From positions 621,151-685,150 of the forward strand of contig DLLG01000004.1 of NCBI GenBank assembly GCA_002479075.1: DNA of 64,000 nucleotides, written 5' to 3'. The notes below the pieces were generated by a model. That model searched no databases, was not told where the DNA came from, and saw only the letters and a list, made by a program, of their open reading frames with translations. Made by a program: the position numbers and the translations under genes. Shown here in pieces: positions 8,458 to 16,716 of this stretch (position 1 is the first letter of the stretch; the number at the start of each line of letters is the position of its first letter). Source of the stretch: Clostridiales bacterium UBA7568 (GTDB taxonomy: Bacteria > Bacillota > Clostridia > Oscillospirales > CAG-272).

Positions 8458-9855
8458 TCAGACAGTATGAATTTTTCCGCTGAAGTCTGCATTTTCTGAA
8501 TCGAGGGCGTAAAGCTTTGCCTTTCTTTCTTCAAAGAACTTGACGGCGACCTGCTCAAACAGAGCATAGGTCAGAACATCCTCGTCCTGAATTGCCCAAG
8601 GCTTGACTTCTTCGCGGAGCTTTTCAAGCTCAGGCTTCAACATATCTGCGGGACGACAGGTTATCGGCTTTTCATCTCCGATAATCTTCTTTCTGAACTC
8701 GGGAGAGATTTCAACGGGGGTCTTTCCGTATTCGCCGCGGACAAGTCCCTTGAACTCTTTCGTGACCATTTTGTAGCGTTCGCCGCCGATAACGTTGAAC
8801 ACAGCCTGTGTGCCGACGATCTGCGAGCTGGGCGTTACGAGCGGAGGGTAGCCGGCATCCTTGCGGACATTCGGTACTTCTGCGAGAACATCGGAAAGGA
8901 GCTCGCTCTTTCCAGCCTGCTTGAGCTGGGAAATGAGGTTCGAGAACATTCCGCCCGGAACCTGATAGCGGAGAGTGTTTACGTTGACTTTAAGAACCTT
9001 CGGGTCGAGAAGTCCGTCCTTTATGAACTGCTCGCGGACCTTTGTGAAATGGTCTGCCACGGGCTGGAGCTTTTCGAGATCGAGACCTGTGTCATATTCC
9101 GTTCCCGCAAGAGCGGCTACGAGAGACTCTGTCGGCGGCTGGCTCGTTCCCATTGCAAGGGGAGAGATTGCCGTATCGACTATGTCGCATCCCGCTTCGA
9201 TAGCCTTGAGAAGCGTCATAGAAGCAAGACCGGAGGTGTAATGCGTGTGAAGCTCGACGGGAACAGAGACTGTTTCTTTGATCTTCTTTACAAGGTCATA
9301 TGCCGCATAAGGCGTCAGAAGTCCTGCCATATCCTTTATGCAGATCGAATTTGCGCCCATACCTTCGAGCTGCTTTGCGTACTGCGCAAACTTTTCGTTT
9401 GTATGAACGGGGCTTGTTGTGTAGCTGATAGCCGCCTGAACGTGTCCGCCTTCTTTGATTGTGGCCTTGATAGCCGTTTCAAGGTTGCGGGGGTCGTTGA
9501 GAGCGTCGAAAATTCTGATGATATCTATGCCGTTTGCGATCGACTTTTGAACGAAATACTCAACAACGTCGTCCGCATAGTGGCGGTAGCCGAGAATGTT
9601 CTGACCTCTGAAAAGCATCTGGAGCTTTGTGTTTTTGACAGCCGCTCTTATCTTGCGCAGTCTGTCCCAGGGATCCTCGCCGAGGAAGCGGATGCAGGAA
9701 TCAAATGTTGCGCCGCCCCAAGCCTCGAGGGAATAATAACCGACTTTATCCATCTGCTCGAGGATCGGAGCCATCTGATCCATCGTCATTCTTGTTGCAA
9801 CAAGTGACTGATGAGCGTCACGGAGGACGGTTTCACAAATTTTAACTTTAGCCAT
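8458..9855 (-). CDS. oadA: OadA/5S-type carboxyltransferase subunit (pyruvate/oxaloacetate side)
   Basis: A protein of 465 residues of the DRE-TIM carboxyltransferase family. Family residues are present: RDAHQSLVATRM at the N-terminus, the metal-binding HTH in VELHTHYTSG, and the Lys of CIKDMAGLL that handles carboxybiotin. It exchanges CO2 between biotin and pyruvate/oxaloacetate. It ends without the C-terminal biotinyl domain of full-length OadA; the biotin domain is a separate gene at 11103. This matches the split arrangement of the 5S subunit of transcarboxylase. It is the fifth gene of a six-gene minus-strand operon. Confidence 0.92.
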   Translation of the reverse strand: MAKVKICETVLRDAHQSLVATRMTMDQMAPILEQMDKVGYYSLEAWGGATFDSCIRFLGEDPWDRLRKIRAAVKNTKLQMLFRGQNILGYRHYADDVVEYFVQKSIANGIDIIRIFDALNDPRNLETAIKATIKEGGHVQAAISYTTSPVHTNEKFAQYAKQLEGMGANSICIKDMAGLLTPYAAYDLVKKIKETVSVPVELHTHYTSGLASMTLLKAIEAGCDIVDTAISPLAMGTSQPPTESLVAALAGTEYDTGLDLEKLQPVADHFTKVREQFIKDGLLDPKVLKVNVNTLRYQVPGGMFSNLISQLKQAGKSELLSDVLAEVPNVRKDAGYPPLVTPSSQIVGTQAVFNVIGGERYKMVTKEFKGLVRGEYGKTPVEISPEFRKKIIGDEKPITCRPADMLKPELEKLREEVKPWAIQDEDVLTYALFEQVAVKFFEERKAKLYALDSENADFSGKIHTV

Positions 9856-9882
9856 ATTTATACCTCAATTACCTTTCGCCAA

Positions 9883-11064
9883 TTATTTGTACAGGGCAAG
9901 GAATACTCCCGCCGCGATAGCCGAGCCGATAACGCCTGCGACGTTCGGACCCATAGCGTGCATAAGAAGATAGTTGTCCGGGTCTTCCTCTCTGCCGACC
10001 TTCTGTGCAACACGTGCAGCCATAGGAACGGCTGAAACGCCTGCGGCGCCGATAAGCGGATTGATTTTTCCGTGAGTTATCCAGCACATAAACTTGCCTC
10101 CGAGAAGTCCGCCGACCGTCGAGAGCATAAATGCGCAAAGACCGAGAGCGATTATCTTCAGAGTGTCAAGGGCGAGGAAGTTTTCCGCGTTTGCCGTCGC
10201 GCCGACGGAAACACCGAGGAAGATAGTTACGATGTTCATAAGCTCGTTCTGAGCGGCTTTTGAAATTCTGTCCGTAACACCGGAGACCGTCAGAAGGTTA
10301 CCGAACATAAGGAAGCCTATAAGCGGAGCGGCATCCGGAAGAATTATTGAAACGAGGATTATAACGATTATCGGGAATGCGATGAGCTCCAGCTTTGAAA
10401 CAGGGCGGAGCTGCTCCATCTTTATGGCGCGCTCTTTCTTCGTTGTCAACAGCTTCATTATAGGCGGCTGGATCATAGGAATCAGCGCCATATATGAATA
10501 CGCGGCAATGGCAATTGCACCGAGCAGATGAGGAGCAAGAATCTTTGTTACAAGGATTGCCGTCGGGCCGTCGGCTCCGCCGATGATACCGATAGCTGCC
10601 GCTTCTTTGGAAGTAAATCCGAGAAGAAGCGCGCCCGCAAAAGCGGCAAATACGCCGAGCTGCGCCGTACCGCCCATAAAGAGACGCTTCGGGTCTGCAA
10701 TGAGAGGAGAGAAGTCTGTCATCGCACCGACTCCGAGGAATATCAGCGAGGGATAGATTCCGAGCTTGACTCCGAGATAAAGGAAGTCTATAAGGTTGCC
10801 TTCCTTTACGACGTCGAGTATGGAAAATTCAGCATCGCCAATGAAAAGCTCCGAATGGAAAAGGTTTGCGCCGGGAATGTTTGCAAGGAGCATACCTGTT
10901 GCAATCGGCAAAAGGAGCAGAGGCTCAAAGCCCTTGACGACCGCAAGATATACAAGCACGCCGATGATGACGTACATTATAAGGGTTTTTATGAGAAGAC
11001 TCGTGTTACCTTGAAAAAGGTGAAGACCTGTCGATTCCCATATTTTTTCGAGAAACTCAATCAA
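9883..11064 (-). CDS. oadB: Na+-translocating decarboxylase beta subunit
   Basis: A polytopic membrane protein of 393 residues of the OadB/MmdB/GcdB family. It decarboxylates carboxybiotin and pumps Na+ out. The conserved GGADGPTAI motif in the central helix region contains the Asp essential for Na+ transport in the Klebsiella enzyme, and the C-terminal region HAMGPNVAGVIGSAIAAG is typical of the family. It lies between the biotin carrier and the OadA-type gene. Together these give the cell a decarboxylation-driven Na+ gradient. Confidence 0.93.
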   Translation of the reverse strand: MIEFLEKIWESTGLHLFQGNTSLLIKTLIMYVIIGVLVYLAVVKGFEPLLLLPIATGMLLANIPGANLFHSELFIGDAEFSILDVVKEGNLIDFLYLGVKLGIYPSLIFLGVGAMTDFSPLIADPKRLFMGGTAQLGVFAAFAGALLLGFTSKEAAAIGIIGGADGPTAILVTKILAPHLLGAIAIAAYSYMALIPMIQPPIMKLLTTKKERAIKMEQLRPVSKLELIAFPIIVIILVSIILPDAAPLIGFLMFGNLLTVSGVTDRISKAAQNELMNIVTIFLGVSVGATANAENFLALDTLKIIALGLCAFMLSTVGGLLGGKFMCWITHGKINPLIGAAGVSAVPMAARVAQKVGREEDPDNYLLMHAMGPNVAGVIGSAIAAGVFLALYK

Positions 11065-11102
11065 GAATGTTCACCTCCGTTTTTGAATTTTCGCTTGAAA
11101 AT

Positions 11103-11441
11103 TCAGGAGAGCGAAACGAGGAGATCGCCTGTTTTGACTGTCGATCCTTTTGCGATCGCATATGCAACCGTGCCGGATTCGGGCGCTGTTATCTCGTTTT
11201 CCATTTTCATAGCCTCGAGAACGCAGAGAGAATCGCCTTTGTTTACAGTCTGTCCTGCCGCAACGTTTACCTTGAGTACTGTTCCGGGCATCGGAGCGTT
11301 TACCTGAACCTTTCCGCCTGCGGGAACAGCAGCGGGGGCGGGAGTGGCGGGCTGAGTTGCTATGGGAGCGGAATCGCCGCTCTTTTCTTCGACGGTCACG
11401 TCATATACTACTCCGTTTATAGTTACTGTTAATCTTTTCAT
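11103..11441 (-). CDS. Biotin carboxyl carrier protein (gamma/1.3S-type)
   Basis: A protein of about 112 residues with an N-terminal strand region, an Ala/Pro linker (PATPAPAAVP) and a C-terminal biotinyl domain. The biotin-accepting Lys is in the motif EAMKMENEI, 35 residues from the end, as usual. It shuttles CO2 between the carboxyltransferases and the membrane pump. Of the two nearby ATGs, the second (11441) has the better spacing from CGGAGGA. It is encoded between the OadG-like and OadB genes. Confidence 0.93.
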   Translation of the reverse strand: MKRLTVTINGVVYDVTVEEKSGDSAPIATQPATPAPAAVPAGGKVQVNAPMPGTVLKVNVAAGQTVNKGDSLCVLEAMKMENEITAPESGTVAYAIAKGSTVKTGDLLVSLS

Positions 11442-11459
11442 TATCATATCCTCCGAGAA

Positions 11460-11777
11460 TTATATTCTTTTCTTAAACGAAACCACACGGAAGCTCTCCG
11501 GCGATTTTTCTTCATATACCGCTATCGCGGCGACTATTGCGGCGACTATTGCGCCGTTATCCTCCGTAGCCGTTGCCGGAGCCGGAGTTTGGACAGGAGC
11601 TGCGGGTGTGGGTGTCTCATTCTTTTTATCTTTCTTTCCGCTTATAGCGGAGAAGATCGGGATGAGTATTTTCAGAACGATATACAGAATGGCGATTATT
11701 CCGAGTACCATCAGCATACCGAGACCGAGCACCTTGAGCCCTTCCAATGCACTTTCCATTGTAAGAAGCATAGGCAT
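11460..11777 (-). CDS. OadG-family small membrane subunit (gamma/delta)
   Basis: A protein of 105 residues starting MPMLLTMESALEG, eight bases after GGAGG. One transmembrane helix (about residues 12-36) is followed by Lys-rich and Pro/Ala-rich linkers, a second hydrophobic stretch AIVAAIVAAIAVY and the family-typical end FRVVSFKKR. OadG-type subunits hold the carboxyltransferase on the membrane pump and stabilise the complex. The gene lies between the 12S-type carboxyltransferase and biotin carrier genes. Confidence 0.85.
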   Translation of the reverse strand: MPMLLTMESALEGLKVLGLGMLMVLGIIAILYIVLKILIPIFSAISGKKDKKNETPTPAAPVQTPAPATATEDNGAIVAAIVAAIAVYEEKSPESFRVVSFKKRI

Positions 11778-11790
11778 TGAAACTACCTCC

Positions 11791-13161
11791 TTATGCGAGC
11801 ATTTCGAGCGCAGAAGCAACTCTTGCGCGAAGTTCAGAAGCCTCGATTATATCGTCAATATAACCCTTCTTTGCGGCTTCGAGAGGAGAAGCGTTCTCAT
11901 CTGCCCATTTTGCCGCGATTTCGCCGACCTTCGATTCGTCATAAACCTCTCCGAGAAATTCAACTGCGGAGACGGGGTTCATAGGAGATATCTTTGCGCG
12001 GTCGAGAGCGAGAACAAAATCTGCGCCGAGCGCTTTTGAGCCGAGAACGGAATATGCGGTTCCGTAGGCTTCGCCTGTGATGACAGTAACCTTGCGAGCC
12101 GATGCCGAATATGCCATAGCAAGCTCTGCGAGCTTGCCCGCAACGCCGCCGATTTCGATCTTGTCCGTCGTTCCGACGCCGACGCCGTCAACAAGGGTGA
12201 TGACCGGAGCGTCGATCGAAGAGCAGAGATTCATCAGCTTTACAGCTTTTTCGCAAGCGCCGGGGCACATTTTACCGTCCTTGAAGGAAGGGTTGTTTGC
12301 GATGACGCCGCAGACTCTTCCGTTCATCGAAGCAAGGCCGACTGTCATCTGCGGAGCACGTTTTGCGAAAAGCTCCGTAAAGCTGCCTGCGTCGAAGAGG
12401 TTTTCGATGACTGCGTGAACATCATATTTCGGGTTTTCGAAAACGGAGGAATCAAACGCTCTGTTTGCATCATCCGTTGTTATGATTTCGGGAGCGAAGT
12501 ATTTGCAGAGCTCTCTCGCGGCGAGACAAGCGGATGCGTCATCGGTTGCCGTAATAGCCGAAACGCCTGTTTCCGCGAGCTTTGCCGGCTTGCCGAGAGT
12601 TTTGTCCTCAAGCATTGAGGAGGGGACAACATAAAGAGAGCCTGTCTTTTCTGCGACTACTATCACGTCGCAAAGGGAAGCGGCAACTGCGCCTGAACCT
12701 CCGCAGGGACCGGAGACGACTGCAACCGTCGGGATTACGCCCTTGCAGAACGAGAGCGCGGATATGACTTCTCCGCAAGCGTTGAGAGCGTCCGAGCCTT
12801 CATCGATCTTTGCACCTGCGCTGTCAAAAACGCCGATTACGGGGGCGTTCGCCTCTATTGCCATATCAATGATTTTGCAGATTTTCTTTGCGTGTGCCTT
12901 GCCCATCGCTCCGTGCAGGCGGGAATAGTCCTGCGAAAAAGCGAATACGAGCATCCCGTCAACCGAGCCGTATCCCGTTACAACGGGGCAGAATTCCTCG
13001 CCGTCGCCGATGAAAGCGCCGACCTCGGCGAAGGTTCCTTCGTCGAAGATAACGTCCATACGGGCACGGGCTGTCAGCTTGCCGGCTTTTTCAAGCTCGA
13101 CCGAGGCTTCCGAATGGCGAGCATTTATTATCTCGCGCAATTCTTTGGTGTTTTGTGCCAT
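11791..13161 (-). CDS. mmdA: 12S/MmdA-type acyl-CoA carboxyltransferase
   Basis: A protein of 456 residues of the CoA carboxyltransferase family (methylmalonyl-CoA decarboxylase alpha, PccB, 12S subunit). The two crotonase-like halves are visible: VSGPCGGSGAVAASLCD in the first, and an oxyanion-type segment with GEAYGTAYSVLGSKALGADF in the second. It is somewhat shorter than the usual ~510 residues. It should transfer CO2 between an acyl-CoA and biotin; methylmalonyl-CoA is the likeliest substrate but no mutase gene is in view. It is the first gene of the operon, after a promoter at 13238-13265. Confidence 0.87.
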   Translation of the reverse strand: MAQNTKELREIINARHSEASVELEKAGKLTARARMDVIFDEGTFAEVGAFIGDGEEFCPVVTGYGSVDGMLVFAFSQDYSRLHGAMGKAHAKKICKIIDMAIEANAPVIGVFDSAGAKIDEGSDALNACGEVISALSFCKGVIPTVAVVSGPCGGSGAVAASLCDVIVVAEKTGSLYVVPSSMLEDKTLGKPAKLAETGVSAITATDDASACLAARELCKYFAPEIITTDDANRAFDSSVFENPKYDVHAVIENLFDAGSFTELFAKRAPQMTVGLASMNGRVCGVIANNPSFKDGKMCPGACEKAVKLMNLCSSIDAPVITLVDGVGVGTTDKIEIGGVAGKLAELAMAYSASARKVTVITGEAYGTAYSVLGSKALGADFVLALDRAKISPMNPVSAVEFLGEVYDESKVGEIAAKWADENASPLEAAKKGYIDDIIEASELRARVASALEMLA

Positions 13162-13237
13162 AATTTATTTCCTTTCATTGTTTTGAAATGATTTTGCATT
13201 TTTGTCGGGACCAATCTATCCCAACATACATACGTAT

Positions 13238-13265
13238 AGTATAACATAATATAAAAAAATATCAA
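13238..13265 (-). promoter_or_regulatory. Promoter of the decarboxylase operon
   Basis: On the minus strand, -35 TTGATA (13265-13260), a 16-bp spacer and -10 TATACT (13243-13238), about 70 bases ahead of the first start codon. Position and consensus both fit. Confidence 0.65.
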
Positions 13266-13274
13266 GAGAAAAAC

Positions 13275-13316
13275 GCAAAAAAATGCGTCCGGAAATCTTT
13301 CCGGACGCGCTTTTTT
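13275..13316. terminator. Terminator after ackA
   Basis: GCGTCCGGAAA and TTTCCGGACGC form an 11-bp inverted repeat followed by T runs on both strands. It sits directly after the ackA stop and upstream of the divergent operon promoter. Confidence 0.85.
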
Positions 13317-13318
13317 AT

Positions 13319-14530
13319 TTACTTTTTGAGTTTCTTTACGATTTCTTCCGTATCGGAGGCTATCATAAGCTCCTCGTTTGTCGGAAGGAGGTAAACGAGA
13401 ACCTTGGAATTCTCTGTCGAGAGCTTGACCGTGTTCGGCTGACGGAACATTTTTGCGTTGAGCTCTGTATCGATTTCAATTCCGAAATACGTCATATCCT
13501 TGCAGACTCTCTCTCTGAGCTCGGGATTGTTTTCGCCCATACCTGCCGTAAATACTATGGCATCGAGTCCGTCCATTGCGGCTGTGAATGCGCCGATGTA
13601 TTTCTTTACCTGATATGCGAGGATCGAGGCGGCGAGATACGCGCGGTGATTGCCTTCGAGTATTCCTTTTTCGATGTCTCGGCTGTCGGAGGAGTAGCCG
13701 GAGATGCCGAGGAAGCCGCACTTCTTATTCATAAAGTCGCTCATTTCGTCCGGAGTGAAACCCTCTTTTTTCATTATATAGGTAACGATTGCGGGGTCGA
13801 TCGAGCCGCAACGAGTGCCCATTTCGAGACCGTCGAGGGGGGTGAAGCCCATTGTCGTATCAATACATTTGCCGCCCTTTACAGCGGATATTGATGAGCC
13901 GTTGCCGATATGGCAGGTGATGATCTTTGTATCTTCAACAGGCTTGTCCATCAGCTTTGCCATCTCTTTTGCAACGAAGCGATGAGATGTGCCGTGTGCA
14001 CCGTAGCGACGGATCTTGTATTTTTCGATCATTTCATAGGGAATGGGGTAAGTATATGCGTATTCGGGCATTGTCTGATGGAATGCCGTATCGAAAACGA
14101 GTACCTGCGGAGTGTTCGGCATAACAGCCGTGCAACCTTCAATACCCATAAGATGCGCACCTGTATGGAGAGGGGCAAAATCGCGGCAGAGTTCGAGCTT
14201 TTCGAGAACCTCGGGGGTTACGAGACAGCTTTCGAAGAAGTAAGGGCCTCCGTGGACAACGCGGTGACCGACTGCTTCAATCTCGCTCATATCCTTTATG
14301 CAACCGAATTCGGGGTTTGTCAGATACTCAACGACGGCTTTCATTGCAACCTCGTGGTTGGGCATTGCAATTTCATTTTTGATTTTCGTTCCGTCTGCGA
14401 GCTTGTGTTCGATGATACCGTCAAGACCGATTCTTTCGCAGATGCCCTTTGAGAGAACTTCGGCGGTGTCTGTGTTGAAAAGCTGATACTTAAGAGATGA
14501 GCTTCCCGCGTTTACAACAAGTACTTTCAT
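13319..14530 (-). CDS. ackA: Acetate kinase
   Basis: A protein of 403 residues, the normal length. It makes ATP and acetate from acetyl-phosphate. The start MKVLVVNAGSSSLKYQLF, HIGNGSSISAVKGG and TMGFTPLDGLEMGTR are hallmark AckA motifs, and the C-terminal VLPTNEE-type segment appears as LLPTNEELMIA. The start is the ATG at 14530; the longer reading to 14596 runs into the promoter. No phosphotransacetylase gene is adjacent. Transcription starts from one arm of a back-to-back promoter shared with tmcAL, a gene whose product consumes acetate. Confidence 0.96.
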   Translation of the reverse strand: MKVLVVNAGSSSLKYQLFNTDTAEVLSKGICERIGLDGIIEHKLADGTKIKNEIAMPNHEVAMKAVVEYLTNPEFGCIKDMSEIEAVGHRVVHGGPYFFESCLVTPEVLEKLELCRDFAPLHTGAHLMGIEGCTAVMPNTPQVLVFDTAFHQTMPEYAYTYPIPYEMIEKYKIRRYGAHGTSHRFVAKEMAKLMDKPVEDTKIITCHIGNGSSISAVKGGKCIDTTMGFTPLDGLEMGTRCGSIDPAIVTYIMKKEGFTPDEMSDFMNKKCGFLGISGYSSDSRDIEKGILEGNHRAYLAASILAYQVKKYIGAFTAAMDGLDAIVFTAGMGENNPELRERVCKDMTYFGIEIDTELNAKMFRQPNTVKLSTENSKVLVYLLPTNEELMIASDTEEIVKKLKK

Positions 14531-14555
14531 TTTTTGTTTTTTCCTCCGTTCCCGC

Positions 14556-14584
14556 TTGATTATGATTGAGTTAAGCGGTATAAT
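14556..14584 (+). promoter_or_regulatory. tmcAL promoter (plus arm of the divergent pair)
   Basis: -35 TTGATT (14556-14561), a 17-bp spacer and -10 TATAAT (14579-14584), 76 bases ahead of the tmcAL ATG. The -10 lies in the left arm of an inverted repeat (14578-14608). Confidence 0.75.
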
Positions 14585-14601
14585 AAATTCATACAAAAAT
14601 T

Positions 14602-14630
14602 ATTATACAGCAATTTTTGGGCGATTGCAA
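14602..14630 (-). promoter_or_regulatory. ackA promoter (minus arm of the divergent pair)
   Basis: On the minus strand, -35 TTGCAA (14630-14625), a 17-bp spacer and -10 TATAAT (14607-14602), 72 bases ahead of the ackA ATG. The two -10 boxes form the arms GTATAATA/TATTATAC of an inverted repeat. Confidence 0.75.
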
Positions 14631-14659
14631 CCCCATTTTCCCCGAAAAAGGAGTTTTTT

Positions 14660-15841
14660 ATGAAGATTTGCGCCGTCATATGCGAATACGACCCGTTTCA
14701 CAGAGGTCACGAATATCAGATAGCGGAGCTGAAGCGCAGAGGATACAGCGTCGCAGCGATAATGAGCGGCTGCTTTACCCAGCGCGGAACGGCGGCGGTC
14801 ATTGATAAATACAAAAGGGCAAGGTCCGCTGTTGTGTGCGGAGCGGATGTTGTTTTTGAGCTTCCGTTTCCGTTTTGCGCCTCCGGCGCGGCGACTTTTG
14901 CTCTTGGCGGAGTGCGGATTGCGGAGAAGCTCGGTATAGTCGATACGCTTGCGTTCGGTAGCGAAACGGGTGACGCAGAGGAGATAAAAGCAGTTGCCGC
15001 CAATATGCTCTCGGACGAATATTCGGCGGCATTTGAAAAATCAAAGCAGGGCTACGGAAGCTATTCTCAAAGGCAAATATCGGCTTATGAAAGCGTTTAC
15101 GGGAAAACACCTGTGCTTGAAGGCTCAAACGACCTCCTTGCGCTCGAATATGTCAAGGCGACAATAAAAACAGGCTCAAAAATCGTTCCGCTTGCGATAA
15201 AAAGAGAAGGACAAGCCTACGGAAAAACGGAGGGTGAAGGCTTTCTCTCTGCGTCGTCTGTGAGAAAAATGATATTTTCCGGCGACAGAGAGGGCATAAA
15301 AGCCGCTGTGCCGCTGGCGTCGGCAGAGGAGATAATCCCGTCTCTGGATGAGGGAAAAATCGCAAGGACGGAGAAGCTGTTTCTCCCTTATGCCGCAAAA
15401 TTCCGTGCGGAAAGTATACAGTCGCTCAGGGTCACCGCCGAAATTACGGATGAGCTCTGCGGAAGGCTTATAAATTCCGCAAAGGAATCGACCGATTTTG
15501 CTTCTCTTGTTTTGGGAGCGCAGGCAAGGCTTTATTCGGAATCGCGGGTGCGCAGGGCGATGCTGTTTTCGCTTCTCGGCGTGCGTGCGGACGAGATAAA
15601 TGAGCCGACGTTCACAGTCCTCCTCGGGGCTGGAAAAGAGGGCAGAAAGATACTTTCGATGATTAAAAAATCAACCGATTTCCCGATAATCACAAAGCCT
15701 GCGGATTATGTTCTCTGCGGAGATGACGTCATAACCGATTTTGAACTTCTTCTCCGCGCGGAGGCTCTCTGGACGCTCTGCCTTGACCGCCCGTCCGCCG
15801 CCGGCGAGCTTATGAAAAGAAATCCGTTTATATCGGAATAA
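14660..15841 (+). CDS. tmcAL: tRNA(Met) cytidine acetate ligase
   Basis: A protein of 393 residues. TmcAL activates acetate with ATP and acetylates the wobble cytidine of elongator tRNA-Met (ac4C34). The nucleotidyltransferase-like core is clear at the N-terminus: CEYDPFHRGHEYQI with the HxGH-type motif, then MSGCFTQRGTAAV and KYKRARSAVVCGADVVFELP. LSASSVRKMI is typical of the middle. AAAGGAG precedes the ATG. A terminator follows. The divergent neighbour ackA links it to acetate metabolism. Confidence 0.9.
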   Translation: MKICAVICEYDPFHRGHEYQIAELKRRGYSVAAIMSGCFTQRGTAAVIDKYKRARSAVVCGADVVFELPFPFCASGAATFALGGVRIAEKLGIVDTLAFGSETGDAEEIKAVAANMLSDEYSAAFEKSKQGYGSYSQRQISAYESVYGKTPVLEGSNDLLALEYVKATIKTGSKIVPLAIKREGQAYGKTEGEGFLSASSVRKMIFSGDREGIKAAVPLASAEEIIPSLDEGKIARTEKLFLPYAAKFRAESIQSLRVTAEITDELCGRLINSAKESTDFASLVLGAQARLYSESRVRRAMLFSLLGVRADEINEPTFTVLLGAGKEGRKILSMIKKSTDFPIITKPADYVLCGDDVITDFELLLRAEALWTLCLDRPSAAGELMKRNPFISE

Positions 15842-15852
15842 AAAAACATAGC

Positions 15853-15887
15853 AGCCCGTTTGCAGAAAATGCAAACGGGCTGTTTTT
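15853..15887 (+). terminator. Terminator of tmcAL
   Basis: AGCCCGTTTGC-(7 nt)-GCAAACGGGCT, an 11-bp perfect stem, followed by GTTTTTG. Confidence 0.92.
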
Positions 15888-15945
15888 GTGTCGAAAAACG
15901 CCTTGCGAGCGTAAAATATCGTAACGGATATATTCGGAGGCGATG

Positions 15946-16716
15946 ATGGTTTTTTATAAATATCACGGTTGCGGAAACGATTTTGTACTGATCGACGAAG
16001 CCAAAAACGCAGATTACAGGTCGCTTGCCATAAGAATGTGTGAAAGGAGGCGGGGGATAGGAGCGGATGGGCTTATCGTCTGCTCTTCGCGCCCGCCATC
16101 TATGAGGATTTTCAACAGCGACGGGAGCGAGGCGAGTATGTGCGGCAACGGCATCCGTTGCGCCGCGAGATATTTTGCAGATACGGGAGCATCTGACGGC
16201 AAGGTGCAGATCCGGACGCTTGACGGCACAAAAACCGCAGAACTTTGCGACGGAGGCGATGTTCTGATTGAGATGGGAGAGGCGCACTTCGGCTTTGCGG
16301 GCGGCTTTTGCAAAACATACATACTGGACGGCAGAAAGGTGCTTTTTTATGAGGCGTTTATCGGCTGTGCGCACGCCGTTGTTTTTTGTGACGACATATA
16401 CAGAGAGCTGCTTTTCGGCACGGCGGAGAAGCTCAGCGGTTGCGACCTTTTTCCGCAGAAAATAAACGTTGATCTTGTCCGCATCGGCGGAAGGGGCGAG
16501 CTGACTGTCAGAACGTTTGAGCGGGGCGCAGGATATACTGCGGCTTGCGGCACGGGAGCTTGTGCAGCATATGCCGTTGCGAGAAAGCTCCGCCTTTGCG
16601 ACGAAGATGTAACGATTCATTTTGAGCTCGGTGATCTGCGAGTCTTCGGCGGCGAAAAAATAAAGCTCTGCGGAGGAGCGGAGCTTGTATTCAAGGGTGA
16701 ATGGGAGGAGATATGA
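15946..16716 (+). CDS. dapF: Diaminopimelate epimerase
   Basis: It converts LL-DAP to meso-DAP for lysine and peptidoglycan synthesis. The N-terminal motif is YHGCGNDFVLID. The two catalytic cysteines are in ASMCGNGIRC and in AACGTGACA. The length of 256 residues is slightly below the usual ~275. Two consecutive ATGs are available; the second (15946) is better spaced from CGGAGG. It is the first gene of a four-gene DAP operon, with its stop overlapping the dapA start. Confidence 0.95.
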   Translation: MVFYKYHGCGNDFVLIDEAKNADYRSLAIRMCERRRGIGADGLIVCSSRPPSMRIFNSDGSEASMCGNGIRCAARYFADTGASDGKVQIRTLDGTKTAELCDGGDVLIEMGEAHFGFAGGFCKTYILDGRKVLFYEAFIGCAHAVVFCDDIYRELLFGTAEKLSGCDLFPQKINVDLVRIGGRGELTVRTFERGAGYTAACGTGACAAYAVARKLRLCDEDVTIHFELGDLRVFGGEKIKLCGGAELVFKGEWEEI

